The notes: generated by a model from the letters alone, not told the origin. A stretch of 64,000 nt of DNA from Pseudomonadota bacterium (GCA_021820845.1 JAKADC010000005.1:124001-188000), one strand, 5' to 3'. Counted from the stretch's first letter, positions 49,617-60,232 are shown. Translations and numbers: made by a program.

Positions 49617-52307
49617 TTGAAAACCCCGGGCGGCGCCGCGTTGCCGCATGTCGTCGCCCGCCGCCTGCTCGACCGCCACGCCGATCTTCTGCCCGACCTG
49701 TCGGGCGTGACGGTGCTGGTCCCCAACCATCGCGCCGGGCTGGATTTTGGCCGCGCCCTCGCGCAGCTCGCCGGCCGCGATGCGCTCATCCCACCCCGTA
49801 TCACGCCGCTGAAAAGCTGGGCGGAAGACCTGGCGGGCGGACGCGCCGAGCCGCAGGCGAGACGGCTGGCGCGCTTGCACGGCGTGCTCCGGCACGAGAA
49901 CTGGCTTGGCGACGTCGACAAGTGGGCGCTCGCTAATGAACTCCTGCAACTGGCCGACGAGCTGTCGGCCGCCCGGCTGGGAAACACCATCGGATCGCGC
50001 ATCCGCGCCGTGCAGGACGAAAGCCATGGCCGCACCGTCGCGCTCGACCGTGAAACGGCGCTGGTCGAGGCCGTGTGGCAGACGCTCAATGCCGACGGCA
50101 GCGATCCGCAAGCGCGCTACGCGCGCGCGCTCGACACGCTCCTTGAAGCGCTTCTAAGCGCGCCGCAGCCCGGCTCGGCCCAGCCCTTCCTGGGGACGGG
50201 GGGCCGGACCGAAGCGACCGCTGCGCCCCGCGCGATCTACGGCTACGCGCTGGGGGCGCTCACCGCGATCGAGCAAGCGTTTCTCACGCGCTGCGCCGAG
50301 CATGTTCCGCTCACCCTGACCAGCGAAGTCCTGGATGCGGGCGATGGCGTGGCCGAGGCCCTGCAGCAGGCCTGGCGGGTCACCAACCCCCCGCTGCGCG
50401 AGCGCGCCACGGCGCTGGTGCAACGCGTTCCCGACTCACCGCTGTGCACGCGCATCACCCTCAGTCCGGCGCCTCACCTGGAAGCCGAAGCGCGTGCCGT
50501 CGCGACCTGGATGGCCGCTCAGCTCGGCGACGGCCGGCGCGACATCGCGCTGATCGCGCTCGACCGCGAGTCGGCGCGACGGGTGCGCGCGCTGCTCGAA
50601 CGCATGGAGGTACTGGTCGCCGACGAGACCGGGTGGACGCTGTCGACCACCGCCGCGGCCGCCGTCATCGACCGCTGGCTGGAATGCGTGGCGAGCGACT
50701 TTCCGCACGTCGAACTCCTCGACCTGCTGAAATCGCCCTTCGTGCTGGGCGAGCTCGCCGCGCGCCAGGACCGGGTGCTGCAGTTCGAACTGGCGCTGCG
50801 TCGGCGCGGGGTATCGCAGGGCATGGCCGACATGGCGCAACTGGCGCATGACGAGTTCGGCGCGCTTCCCGCGTGGCTGGCCGCGCCGTTCGACACCCGC
50901 CAGGCGTTTGACCTGCGCCGCGCGCCGCTCTCGACGTGGCTCTCGCGCCTCGTCGACAGCCTCGCCCGGCTCGATGCGTTCGCGCCGCTCGGGGCCGATG
51001 CAGCCGGTGCCCGCGTGCTCGAGACGCTCGACGCCCTGCGTCATGACCTCGCGGACGACGATGAAAAATATGGCTTCGGCGAATGGCGGCGCTGGCTCAA
51101 TCTGGTGCTGGAGTCGGAAAGCTTCAGCGACGCCGGCGTCGCGAGTCCCGTCGTGCTGACGTCGCTTCCTGCCGCGCGCGGACGCCTGTTCGACGCGGTG
51201 GCGGTCATCGGCGCCGACGCCCGCCACCTGCCCGCGCGTCCCGCGCCCGGCCTGTTTTCCCAGGCCACACGCGCCCGCCTCGGCCTGCCGACCGCCGCCG
51301 AGGACGCCGAGGGCGCCGCCGCCGACCTGATGCAGCTGCTGGTCCAGGGACCTGCGCTCCTCTCCTGGCAAGCCTGGAACAACGACGAACCGAACCCCGC
51401 CTCTCCGCTGGTGCTGCGATTGCAGGCGCTTCACCGGGCCGCGTGGGGCGTCGACCTGCCGGTGCAAGCGGCGGGCGCGCCGCCGGCGCAGGCGAGCCCG
51501 CTGCCGAGCGCGTTTTTGCCGCCCGCCCCGACGGTTCCGGCCGCGCAATTGCCGCGACGTTACTCGCCCAGCGCCTACCAGACGCTGCTCGACTGCCCCT
51601 ACCGTTTTTTTGCGCGCAGCGTTCTCGGCATCCGCGAGCTCGACGAGGCCGATGACGCGCTCGACAAGAGCGACTACGGCAACGCGCTGCATCGCATCCT
51701 GAAGCGCTTTCACGACGGCGCGCCGCCGCTCGAGCGCGACACGGCGCTGGCGCGGCTGGACGCGCTTTCCAGCGCCGAGTTCGCCACGCTGCCCGCGTAC
51801 ACGGCCGCCGCCTGGCGCGCCAAATGGGAAAGCATCCAGCCGGCCTACGTCGACGCCTGGCTTGCCCACGCTGCCGCCGGCTGGCGCTACGAGTCGGGTG
51901 AAACCGAGTTTGGCGTGCGGCACAGCGTCGGCGGCCTCGGCGAGGTCACCCTGCACGGCCGCGTCGACCGCGTCGATGCGCGGGGCGACGCCCGCTACGT
52001 GATCGACTACAAGACCGGCGCCGCACAGGGCCTCAAAAAGAAGCTGAAGGCGCCCGACGAAGCCGTCCAGCTGCCCTTCTACGCCTGGCTGTGCGACGCC
52101 GCCGCCGCCTACCTGCCGATCAACGAGGCGCCCGTCATGGCGCTCGAACTGGACGGCGACACCGACGTCGCCGCGATCAGCCTGCGGCTGCCGGCGCTGC
52201 TCGAGGCCATCGCCGGGCAGGCCGCGCTGCCGGCGCACGGCGTCGACGGCGTCTGCAGGCACTGCGAAGCGCGCGGGCTGTGCCGCAAGGGGATGTGGTG
52301 TGAGTGA
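49617..52307 (+). CDS. AddB-like PD-(D/E)XK nuclease family protein
   Basis: YVIDYKTGAAQGLKKKLKAPDEAVQLPFYAWL nuclease motif; LLDCPYRFFARSVL and CRHCEARGLC cysteines; TTG start inferred. Confidence 0.8.
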   Translation: MKTPGGAALPHVVARRLLDRHADLLPDLSGVTVLVPNHRAGLDFGRALAQLAGRDALIPPRITPLKSWAEDLAGGRAEPQARRLARLHGVLRHENWLGDVDKWALANELLQLADELSAARLGNTIGSRIRAVQDESHGRTVALDRETALVEAVWQTLNADGSDPQARYARALDTLLEALLSAPQPGSAQPFLGTGGRTEATAAPRAIYGYALGALTAIEQAFLTRCAEHVPLTLTSEVLDAGDGVAEALQQAWRVTNPPLRERATALVQRVPDSPLCTRITLSPAPHLEAEARAVATWMAAQLGDGRRDIALIALDRESARRVRALLERMEVLVADETGWTLSTTAAAAVIDRWLECVASDFPHVELLDLLKSPFVLGELAARQDRVLQFELALRRRGVSQGMADMAQLAHDEFGALPAWLAAPFDTRQAFDLRRAPLSTWLSRLVDSLARLDAFAPLGADAAGARVLETLDALRHDLADDDEKYGFGEWRRWLNLVLESESFSDAGVASPVVLTSLPAARGRLFDAVAVIGADARHLPARPAPGLFSQATRARLGLPTAAEDAEGAAADLMQLLVQGPALLSWQAWNNDEPNPASPLVLRLQALHRAAWGVDLPVQAAGAPPAQASPLPSAFLPPAPTVPAAQLPRRYSPSAYQTLLDCPYRFFARSVLGIRELDEADDALDKSDYGNALHRILKRFHDGAPPLERDTALARLDALSSAEFATLPAYTAAAWRAKWESIQPAYVDAWLAHAAAGWRYESGETEFGVRHSVGGLGEVTLHGRVDRVDARGDARYVIDYKTGAAQGLKKKLKAPDEAVQLPFYAWLCDAAAAYLPINEAPVMALELDGDTDVAAISLRLPALLEAIAGQAALPAHGVDGVCRHCEARGLCRKGMWCE

Positions 52308-55300
52308 GCCGCTGGACTACGCGATCGCCCTGTCGCCCGTGCGCTCATCGGTGGTCGAGGCCTGCGCGGGCAGCGGCAAGACCTGGCTGCTCGTTTCGCG
52401 CATGCTGCGCCTGCTGCTCGCGGGCGCCGCGCCATCCGAGCTGCTCGCGATCACGTTCACGCGCAAGGCCGCGCAGGAGATGACAGACCGGCTGCATGAA
52501 TGGCTGCGGCTCCTCGCGCTGGAAGACGACGCGACGGTGCGCGCGTTCCTGCGCGCGCGATCGGTACCGGACGACGACGTCGAACCGCTGCTGCCGCGGG
52601 CGCGTGGCCTGCTGGAAGCGGTGCTGACCGCCCAGCCCGAACCCACGGTGACGACCTTCCACGGCTGGTTTCTCGACGTGCTGAAACGCGCGCCGCTGGA
52701 GGCCGGGCTGCCGTGGGGCGCGCCGCTGCTCGAGCGCGAGAGCCAGCTCCTGAACGAAGTACGCGACCGTCTGCTTGCGCGCTGGGCCGCGGCGCCCGAG
52801 TCGGCGGAGGGCATCGCCCTGCTGGCGCTGCTCGCCGACATCGGCGAACACAATCTGCGCGCGCTGCTGAAAAATGTCGCACAGGCACGCGCGGAATGGT
52901 GGGCGTACAGCGGCGGCATGCCGGATCCCGTGAGCCACGCGCTCGCACAGCTGCGGCCGCTGCTGCACCCCGATCTGGATGGCGACGCGGTGGCGGCGTT
53001 CTGGGCGGACGCGTCGATGGTCGCGCGGGTGAAGCGCGTGGGGCTCGCGCTGGAAAAGGGCAGCGACGCCGAGCGCAAAAAGGGCGAGTCGCTTCAACAG
53101 GCGCTCGCCTCGACGGACTTCGCGGGGCTGCGCAAGAGAATCCTCAAGGCCGACGGCGGCCGCCTCGCGAACAAGGCGACCAGGGGCCTGCTCGCCGCGC
53201 TTGCGGGCGAGGCGGACGCCTATCTGCGCGACTATGAAACGCTGGAAGACGCGCTCGAGGAGATCGCGCGGCAGCAGACCGACCAGCGCATCTGGCAGCT
53301 CAATCGCCACGGCCTCCTGCTCGGTCACGCCTTGATCACGGCCTATCAGGACGCCAAGTCGCAACAGGGCGTGATCGACTTCACCGACGCGGAATGGCAG
53401 GCGTGCCGCCTGCTCGCGAGCGAGGAACACGCACCGGCGCTGGCGTCGAAGCTCGACGCGCGCTACCGGCATCTGCTGCTCGACGAATTCCAGGACACCA
53501 ACCCGCTGCAATGGCAGGCGCTCTCGACGTGGCTGCTGGAAGCCCGCGGTGCCGACAGCGATATGACGGTATTCATGGTGGGCGATCCCAAGCAGGCGAT
53601 CTACCGTTTCCGCCGCGGCGAAGCACGGGTGTTTGGCGCGGCGGCGCAATTTCTGGCCGCGCATTTCGACGCGCGGCATTTCACGACCGACATGACGCGA
53701 CGGCTGGCGCCGCCGGTGGTGACCGCCATCAATCGGGCGTTCGACGGCGTGGACGGCTTCGCCGAGCACGCGCACGCGCCGGAAAAAACCGGGCGCGCGG
53801 GCGCCCTGCGCTGCCTGCCGGTTCGCGCGGAGAATGCCGAGGCCGCGCATGTCGCGACGCTGCGCAATCCGCTCCTCACGCCACAGGCGGAAGCCGCCGA
53901 CCGCGCGGTGCACGCCGAGGCCCGGCAGTTCGCGCAGGTCCTGCGGGACGAGGTGCTGGGACGCTGGGGCGTGGCGGACAGCGGCGGCGTTCGCGCCGCG
54001 CGGGCCAGCGACGTGATGGCGCTGGTCAGGAAGCGCACTCATCTCCACCTGTACGAACGCGAACTCGAAGCGGCGCGCATTCCCTTCATCACCTCGCGCC
54101 GCGGCGGCCTGCTGCACGCACTGGAAGCGCAGGACATCATCGTGCTGATCGAGACGCTGCTGCTGCCCCACGCGGAACTCAAGCTTGCACATGCATTGAA
54201 GAGCCCCGTCTTCGGCTGCAGCGACGCCGACCTGCTGCGGGTCTTTCCGGCGGACGAGCCGCGCGGCTGGGCGCGCCTGCTGTCGCTGTCGGGCGAAGCC
54301 GATTGCCCGCCGGAACTGCTGCGCGCCGCGCGGCTGCTTCCCCGCTGGCGCGCATCCTGCGGCACGCTGCCGGTGCACGATCTGCTCGACCGCGTCTATT
54401 TCGAGGGCGATGTCGAGGCGCGCTACGCTGCGGCTGTGCCGGAAGCGATGCGCCCGCAGGTCGCCGCCAACCTGCGCGCATTCATGCAACTGGCGCTGAC
54501 GCAGGACGCGGGGCGCTACCCGACGCTCGCCGGCTTCGTCCGCGAGCTCGCGAGCCTGGTCGACGACGCCGACGCGGCGCCCGGCGAGGGCCTCGCCGCC
54601 GACGGCGAAAACGGCGTGCGGCTCCTCACCATCCACGGCGCGAAGGGGCTGGAGGCGCCGATCGTATGGCTGCTCGGCGGCAGCGACCACCAGAAAGGCG
54701 AGACCTACGGCGTGCTGGCGCCGTGGCCGCCCGAAGCGGCGCGGCCGCAACACTTCTCGTTGTTCGGCAGGGCCGACGAACGCGGCGCGGCGCGTGAACA
54801 CTGGTTCGCCGACGAAACCCGGCTGGCGCAGCGCGAGTCCGACAACCTGCTGTATGTCGCCCTCACCCGCGCCGAGCAGGCGCTGATCGTGAGCGGCGAC
54901 GCGGAGCGGAACGCCTGGCTCGCGCGGGTTGCGGCCGCGTGGCAGGACCTGGATCTGCCGGCCGAGCTGCCGCCGGCGGCGGTCCGCGAGACCGATCGCA
55001 CGGCGCCGCCGCCGCGCATCGAAGCCCCGCCGGTCGGGCAGCGCGTCGCCGCGCCCGTCGCGAGTCCGATGGCCGCGCGCGGGGAACTGTTCCACGCATG
55101 CCTGGAACGGCTGGCGCCGCCGGGGCGTCCGGTCGATCTGCCGGCACTGGCTGCCCGGCTGCGGCTCGACGCCGAACTCGGGCAGATCGAATCCGCCGCC
55201 CGCGCGCTGCTGGCGCAGCCGCATCTCGCGCGTTTTTTCGACCCCGCGCAATACCTGCGGGCACACAACGAACTGGCGCTGCTCGACGGCAGCGGGCGCC

Positions 55301-55521
55301 TGCAGCGACTCGACCGCGTGGTGGAATGCGACGATGCCGTCTGGCTGATCGACTACAAGACCGGCGACGACAGCCGCGCCCTGTCAGACCCGCAATTGGC
55401 AGACCGCCACGGGGCGCAGCTTGCGGGATATCGATCCCTGCTCGCGGCGCTCTATCCCGCCAAGCCGATCCGCGCCGCGCTGCTGCTGGCCGACGGGCGG
55501 CTGGTTCATCTGGAGACATGA
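52300..55521 (+). CDS. AddA-like UvrD-type helicase/exonuclease
   Basis: Walker A EACAGSGKTWLLVSRM, LLLDEFQDTNPLQWQAL, VGDPKQAIYRFRRG, C-term WLIDYKTGDD; GTG start overlapping AddB end. Confidence 0.9.
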   Translation: MSEPLDYAIALSPVRSSVVEACAGSGKTWLLVSRMLRLLLAGAAPSELLAITFTRKAAQEMTDRLHEWLRLLALEDDATVRAFLRARSVPDDDVEPLLPRARGLLEAVLTAQPEPTVTTFHGWFLDVLKRAPLEAGLPWGAPLLERESQLLNEVRDRLLARWAAAPESAEGIALLALLADIGEHNLRALLKNVAQARAEWWAYSGGMPDPVSHALAQLRPLLHPDLDGDAVAAFWADASMVARVKRVGLALEKGSDAERKKGESLQQALASTDFAGLRKRILKADGGRLANKATRGLLAALAGEADAYLRDYETLEDALEEIARQQTDQRIWQLNRHGLLLGHALITAYQDAKSQQGVIDFTDAEWQACRLLASEEHAPALASKLDARYRHLLLDEFQDTNPLQWQALSTWLLEARGADSDMTVFMVGDPKQAIYRFRRGEARVFGAAAQFLAAHFDARHFTTDMTRRLAPPVVTAINRAFDGVDGFAEHAHAPEKTGRAGALRCLPVRAENAEAAHVATLRNPLLTPQAEAADRAVHAEARQFAQVLRDEVLGRWGVADSGGVRAARASDVMALVRKRTHLHLYERELEAARIPFITSRRGGLLHALEAQDIIVLIETLLLPHAELKLAHALKSPVFGCSDADLLRVFPADEPRGWARLLSLSGEADCPPELLRAARLLPRWRASCGTLPVHDLLDRVYFEGDVEARYAAAVPEAMRPQVAANLRAFMQLALTQDAGRYPTLAGFVRELASLVDDADAAPGEGLAADGENGVRLLTIHGAKGLEAPIVWLLGGSDHQKGETYGVLAPWPPEAARPQHFSLFGRADERGAAREHWFADETRLAQRESDNLLYVALTRAEQALIVSGDAERNAWLARVAAAWQDLDLPAELPPAAVRETDRTAPPPRIEAPPVGQRVAAPVASPMAARGELFHACLERLAPPGRPVDLPALAARLRLDAELGQIESAARALLAQPHLARFFDPAQYLRAHNELALLDGSGRLQRLDRVVECDDAVWLIDYKTGDDSRALSDPQLADRHGAQLAGYRSLLAALYPAKPIRAALLLADGRLVHLET

Positions 55522-56129
55522 ACGTGACCGACAAGCCCTTTTCCGAATCCTGCGTGCAGAACCGCGAGCCGATTCTCGCGATCTTGCGCGAGGTGTTCGC
55601 CGACCGCCGCAACGTGCTGGAAATCGGCAGCGGCACCGGCCAGCACGCCGTGTATTTCGGAGCCGAGCTGCCGCACCTGCGCTGGCAGACGGCCGACGTT
55701 CCGCAGAACCATGCCGGCATCCGCCTTTGGCTGGCAGAAGCGGGACTGGCCAACGTGTTGCCGCCGCTGGCGCTCGACGTCAACCGGACCGACTGGCGCG
55801 GTGGCCGCTACGACGCGGTGTTTTCGGCCAATACGCTCCACATCATGGGCTGGCCGGAGGTCGAGAAATTTTTCGACGGCGTGGGCGAGGTTCTGGAGCC
55901 CGGCGGCGTCCTCGCGGTGTACGGGCCCTTCAACTACAACGGCGCCTTCACGTCGGAGAGCAACGCACGTTTCGACGCGTGGCTGAAGGCGCGCGATCCT
56001 GCGTCGGGCGTGCGCGATTTCGAGGCGGTGGACGCGCTGGCGCGCGCGCAGGGGCTGCTTCTGCAGCGGGATGTCGCGATGCCGGCGAACAACCGCACGC
56101 TCGTATGGCGCCGCGTCGAGGCGCGCTGA
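55518..56129 (+). CDS. DUF938 class I SAM-dependent methyltransferase-like protein
   Basis: NVLEIGSGTGQHAVYFG, SANTLHIMGWPEVEKFFDG, YGPFNYNGAFTSESN. Confidence 0.88.
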   Translation: MNVTDKPFSESCVQNREPILAILREVFADRRNVLEIGSGTGQHAVYFGAELPHLRWQTADVPQNHAGIRLWLAEAGLANVLPPLALDVNRTDWRGGRYDAVFSANTLHIMGWPEVEKFFDGVGEVLEPGGVLAVYGPFNYNGAFTSESNARFDAWLKARDPASGVRDFEAVDALARAQGLLLQRDVAMPANNRTLVWRRVEAR

Positions 56130-56192
56130 ATTCCGCTTTGTCTTGCGGGGGGCTTTGCTATAACAAAACCATCGTGAAGTTGGGGAACGCGC

Positions 56193-56528
56193 ATGCGCAT
56201 CGCCGAATTGATCCAGCGCTGGGGCCAGGAGGGGCACGCGCGCGCGGACGTGCGCGCCTACACCGTTCATCTGCCGCTAAGGGATGCTGCGCGCATCGAG
56301 GCATTGCACGTGATGTACCCCGGGCGCAGTGACTCCCAGTTGATGGCCGACCTGATTCGCGCCGCCCTCGACGAGCTGGAGGTGGCCATGCCCTATATAC
56401 CGGGCAATCGCGTCATCGCCGAAGACGACTACGGCGATCCGATCTACGAAGATCTCGGCCCGACGCCGCAGTTCTACTCGCTCTCGCACGAAATCCTGCG
56501 CAAGCTGGCCGCGCCGCTCGACAAATAG
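56193..56528 (+). CDS. Small conserved-looking protein with ribbon-helix-helix-like N-terminus
   Basis: YTVHLPLRDAARIEALHVMYPGRSDSQLMADLIRAALDEL; resembles proteins annotated 'type 1 pili tip component'. Confidence 0.65.
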   Translation: MRIAELIQRWGQEGHARADVRAYTVHLPLRDAARIEALHVMYPGRSDSQLMADLIRAALDELEVAMPYIPGNRVIAEDDYGDPIYEDLGPTPQFYSLSHEILRKLAAPLDK

Positions 56529-56619
56529 CGGGATCGCGCTTCCTTGAACGGCGGCGGATTGCGCCTGTTCGGCGCCGTGCGCGCATAGAATAACGGCTTT
56601 CCCGTTCCTGCCCGCCGCC

Positions 56620-57846
56620 ATGCCCGTCAATCTTGCCGCTCCCGACCCCGCATCCCTGCTCCCGATTGCCGGCCTCCGGCTCGGCATCGCCTCCGCGGGT
56701 ATCAAGAAACCGGGACGGCGCGACCTGACGCTGATCGAACTCGGACCAGGCAGCCAGGTCGCCGGCGTGTTCACGCAGAACCGCTTCTGCGCCGCGCCGG
56801 TCACGCTGTGCAGGCAGCACCTTGCGCACGGCGGCATTCGCGCGCTGGTGATCAACACCGGCAATGCCAACGCCGGCACCGGCGAAGAAGGCCTTGCCCG
56901 CGCGCACCGCACCTGCGAGGCGGTGGCGGGGCTGATCGGCTGCGCGGCGGAAAACGTGCTGCCCTTTTCCACCGGCGTCATCCTGGAGCCGCTGCCGATC
57001 GACAGGATCCTGGCGGCGCTGCCCGCGGCCCAGGCCGATCTCGCGCCGGACCGCTGGAGCGAGGCCGCGCACGCCATCATGACGACCGACATCGTCGCCA
57101 AGGGCGCGTCGCGCCAGGCTCGGGTGGGCAGCGCGACGGTGACGGTGACCGGGATCGCCAAGGGCTCCGGCATGATCCATCCCAACATGGCGACCATGCT
57201 GGGCTTCGTCGCGACCGACGCGGCGCTCGCGCCCGCTCTGATGCAGCGGCTGGTGAAGGAAGTGGCCGACGTGTCGTTCAACTGCGTCACCGTCGACGGC
57301 GACACCTCCACCAACGACAGCTTCATTCTGATCGCGACCGGCCAGGCCGGGAACGCCGAGATCGGCGACGCGGCGGGCGCCGATTACGCCGCGCTCAAGG
57401 ACGCGCTGAGCGAGGTGGCCATCGAACTCGCGCAGGCGATGGCGCGTGACGGAGAAGGCGCGACCAAGTTCATCACGGTGACGGTCGAAGGCGGCCGCGA
57501 CCGCTCCGAATGCAAGCAGATCGCCTATGCCATCGCGCGCTCGCCGCTGGTCAAGACGGCGTTCTTCGCGAGCGACCCCAACCTCGGCCGGATTCTCGCG
57601 GCGATCGGCTACGCGGGCGTGGCCGACCTCGACGTCAACGCGCTCAAGGTCTATCTGGGCGACGTGCTCGTCGCCGAAAACGGCGGCCGCGCTGCCAGCT
57701 ATTCGGAGGCGCAGGGCGCGGCGGTGATGGCGCAATCCGAGATCACGGTCCGCGTCGTGCTCCACCGGGGCAGCGTGAACGCCACCGTCTGGACCTGCGA
57801 TTTTTCCTACGACTACGTCAAGATCAACGCGGAATACCGCACCTGA
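56620..57846 (+). CDS. argJ: Bifunctional ornithine acetyltransferase/N-acetylglutamate synthase
   Basis: [31 protein letters not shown] autocleavage region, [14 protein letters not shown]. Confidence 0.96.
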   Translation: MPVNLAAPDPASLLPIAGLRLGIASAGIKKPGRRDLTLIELGPGSQVAGVFTQNRFCAAPVTLCRQHLAHGGIRALVINTGNANAGTGEEGLARAHRTCEAVAGLIGCAAENVLPFSTGVILEPLPIDRILAALPAAQADLAPDRWSEAAHAIMTTDIVAKGASRQARVGSATVTVTGIAKGSGMIHPNMATMLGFVATDAALAPALMQRLVKEVADVSFNCVTVDGDTSTNDSFILIATGQAGNAEIGDAAGADYAALKDALSEVAIELAQAMARDGEGATKFITVTVEGGRDRSECKQIAYAIARSPLVKTAFFASDPNLGRILAAIGYAGVADLDVNALKVYLGDVLVAENGGRAASYSEAQGAAVMAQSEITVRVVLHRGSVNATVWTCDFSYDYVKINAEYRT

Positions 57847-57951
57847 GACCGGTCTTGTCGGTCCGCCCGCCGCTGAATCGCGGCCGGCGCGCCGGTTGCC
57901 TTTGTCGGCTGAAACCTCAATTTTTCCCGAGCCAGCGGCTAGAATCTCCGG

Positions 57952-58791
57952 ATGACCGATCTCGCCGACCTGATTCCGCGCATCGAACGGCTGCTCGACC
58001 GTCTCGATCCGCCGCCCACCTTGCGCGACCTCGACTGGAAAACCGTCCGCGCGGCGCGCTGGGCCGCGCAGTCGGCCGAACTCAAGCCCATCCTCCACCC
58101 CCAGCGCGTCGCGCTCAGGGATCTGCTGGCGATCGACGACCAGAAGCGGGAGGTCGAGGCCAACACGCGCCAGTTCGTCGCCGGCAAACCCGCCAACAAC
58201 GTGCTGCTGACCGGCGCGCGTGGCTGCGGCAAGTCTTCGCTGGTGAAGGCGGTGCACGCCAAATACGCGCCCAAGGGGCTGCGCCTGATCGAGGTGGACA
58301 AGGCCGGATTGCCGGACCTGCCCAACCTGTTCGACCTGCTGGCGGATGCCGATCACCGCTTCATCGTCTTCATCGACGACCTCACGTTTGCCGAGCACGA
58401 GCCGGGCTACGCGAGCCTCAAGGCCGCGCTCGACGGCTCGCTCGCCGGGCCGTCCGACAACGTGCTGATCTACGCGACCAGCAATCGTCGTCATCTGATG
58501 CCCGAATACATGGCGGAAAACCTGGAAACGAGGCATCTCGGCGGCGAAGTGCATCCGGGCGAGGCAATCGAGGAAAAGATCTCGCTGTCCGATCGCTTCG
58601 GGCTGTGGGTGCCGTTTCACGGCATGGCCCAGGACACCTACCTCGCCATCGCGCGACACTGGGCGGCGACGCTGGGCGCGCCCGCCGACGACGGCTTCGA
58701 GCGCGCGGCACTGCAATGGTCGCTCGGCCGCGGTGCGCGCAACGGCCGCGTGGCATGGCAATTCGCGCGCGACTGGGCGGGCAAACGATGA
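57952..58791 (+). CDS. DUF815 family ATP-binding protein
   Basis: NNVLLTGARGCGKSSLVKAV, FIVFIDDLTFAEHE. Confidence 0.88.
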   Translation: MTDLADLIPRIERLLDRLDPPPTLRDLDWKTVRAARWAAQSAELKPILHPQRVALRDLLAIDDQKREVEANTRQFVAGKPANNVLLTGARGCGKSSLVKAVHAKYAPKGLRLIEVDKAGLPDLPNLFDLLADADHRFIVFIDDLTFAEHEPGYASLKAALDGSLAGPSDNVLIYATSNRRHLMPEYMAENLETRHLGGEVHPGEAIEEKISLSDRFGLWVPFHGMAQDTYLAIARHWAATLGAPADDGFERAALQWSLGRGARNGRVAWQFARDWAGKR

Positions 58792-59729
58792 GCCTCGCTT
58801 CCATCATCGAAGTCGCGGCCGCGGTCCTCACGCAGCAGGACGGCCGCGTGCTGCTCGCACAGCGGCCCGCCGGCAAGGCCTACGCCGGTTATTGGGAATT
58901 CCCCGGCGGCAAGGTCGAGCCGGGCGAGTCGCTCGACGCGGCGCTGGTCCGCGAACTGCACGAGGAACTCGGGATCGCCGTCACGCACGCATGCCGCTGG
59001 ATCACGCGCGTGTTCGAATATCCCCACGCCACGGTGCGGCTCAATTTCTTCCGCGTCTTCGACTGGCAGGGCACGCCGCACCCGCACGAGGGGCAGATTT
59101 TTTCCTGGCAGCGGCCCGACGCGGTCGAGGTCACGCCGCTCCTGCCGGCCAATTTCCCCATCGTCAAGGCGTTGTCGCTGCCGCCGGTGCTGGGCATATC
59201 CAACGCCGAGGCGCTCGGCATGGACAGCTTCCTGGCGCGCCTGGACGTCGCGCTCGCCGACGGCCTGCGGCTGATCCAGGTGCGCGACAAGACGCTGCCG
59301 GACGACGAGCGCCTGCATCTGGCGCGCGAGGTCGTGCGCCGCGCGCGTCCCCACGGCGCGCGCGTGCTCGTCAACGGGCCCCTGGAGCTGGCCCGCGCGG
59401 CCGGCGCCGACGGCATCCACCTCGACGCGTCGGCCGCCGCGCGGCTGACGGTGCGGCCCGATTGCGAATGGGTCGGCGTGTCGTGCCACGACGCCGGGGA
59501 ACTGGCGCAGGCCGCGGCGCTGGGCGCGGATTTTTCCCTGCTGTCGCCGGTATTGCCGACGCTCACGCATCCGGGCGCCGCGACGCTCGGCTGGGAGGTT
59601 TTTTCGGCACTCGCGGCCGCCAGCCCGATTCCCGTGTACGGCCTCGGCGGGCTCGGACGCGATAACGTGGCGCTGGCGCAATCGCACGGTGCGCACGGCG
59701 TGGCGCTGCTGCGGGGTGCCTGGACGTGA
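58788..59729 (+). CDS. Nudix hydrolase fused to thiamine phosphate synthase-like domain
   Basis: Nudix box GGKVEPGESLDAALVRELHEELGI; ThiE-like LIQVRDKTLPDDERL, GVSCHDAGELAQAAALGADF. Confidence 0.9.
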   Translation: MSLASIIEVAAAVLTQQDGRVLLAQRPAGKAYAGYWEFPGGKVEPGESLDAALVRELHEELGIAVTHACRWITRVFEYPHATVRLNFFRVFDWQGTPHPHEGQIFSWQRPDAVEVTPLLPANFPIVKALSLPPVLGISNAEALGMDSFLARLDVALADGLRLIQVRDKTLPDDERLHLAREVVRRARPHGARVLVNGPLELARAAGADGIHLDASAAARLTVRPDCEWVGVSCHDAGELAQAAALGADFSLLSPVLPTLTHPGAATLGWEVFSALAAASPIPVYGLGGLGRDNVALAQSHGAHGVALLRGAWT

Positions 59730-60196
59730 AGCCACCCGGAGATCCGGCAGGGACCGGCGCCGCTCGTCCGTTGGCTTATCGCCTGCGGGTGTGGATGCCG
59801 CTTTTGCTCGCCCTCACGCTGGCGGCGATCGCGGTGGCCGGCTACTGGCTGAGCCGACCGGCGAAGGCGCAGGTCATCGCCTGCGCGGATCCGCAGGCGG
59901 GGTGTACCTTCAGCCATCACGGGACGAGCGCCAGCCTGCGCTTTTCCACCCGCCCCACGCCCTTGAAGGCGTTCGACCTGAACGTCGATGTCCCGGGTGC
60001 GGCGCGGGTGAGTGCCGAATTCCAGATGAACGGCATGGAAATGGGCTTCAATCGCTACGACCTGTCGCCCACGGGGGGCGGGACGACGTTCGCGTCGAGC
60101 GTCACCCTGCCCGTATGCGTAAGCGGACGGCGCGACTGGACGCTCTACCTCGAGATCGACGGGACGCATTATGCGTTGCCCTTCAGTACCCGCTGA
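59726..60196 (+). CDS. Hypothetical single-TM periplasmic protein
   Basis: N-terminal TM segment, QMNGMEMGFNRYDLSP motif; ATGA overlap with upstream gene. Confidence 0.6.
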   Translation: MKPPGDPAGTGAARPLAYRLRVWMPLLLALTLAAIAVAGYWLSRPAKAQVIACADPQAGCTFSHHGTSASLRFSTRPTPLKAFDLNVDVPGAARVSAEFQMNGMEMGFNRYDLSPTGGGTTFASSVTLPVCVSGRRDWTLYLEIDGTHYALPFSTR

Positions 60197-60232
60197 AACT
60201 GTCCGTACATGTTAGGGTCATAAAGCTGGGCC

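Noticed and set aside
52345-55266. 973-aa minus-strand ORF opposite the AddA-like gene
   Set aside because: Antisense to an obvious helicase; composition dominated by R/A/Q/V with no motifs.
57510-58787. N-terminal extension of the Nudix-ThiE ORF
   Set aside because: Out-of-frame reading through argJ and DUF815; Nudix start MSLASIIEV at 58788 overlaps the upstream stop as expected.
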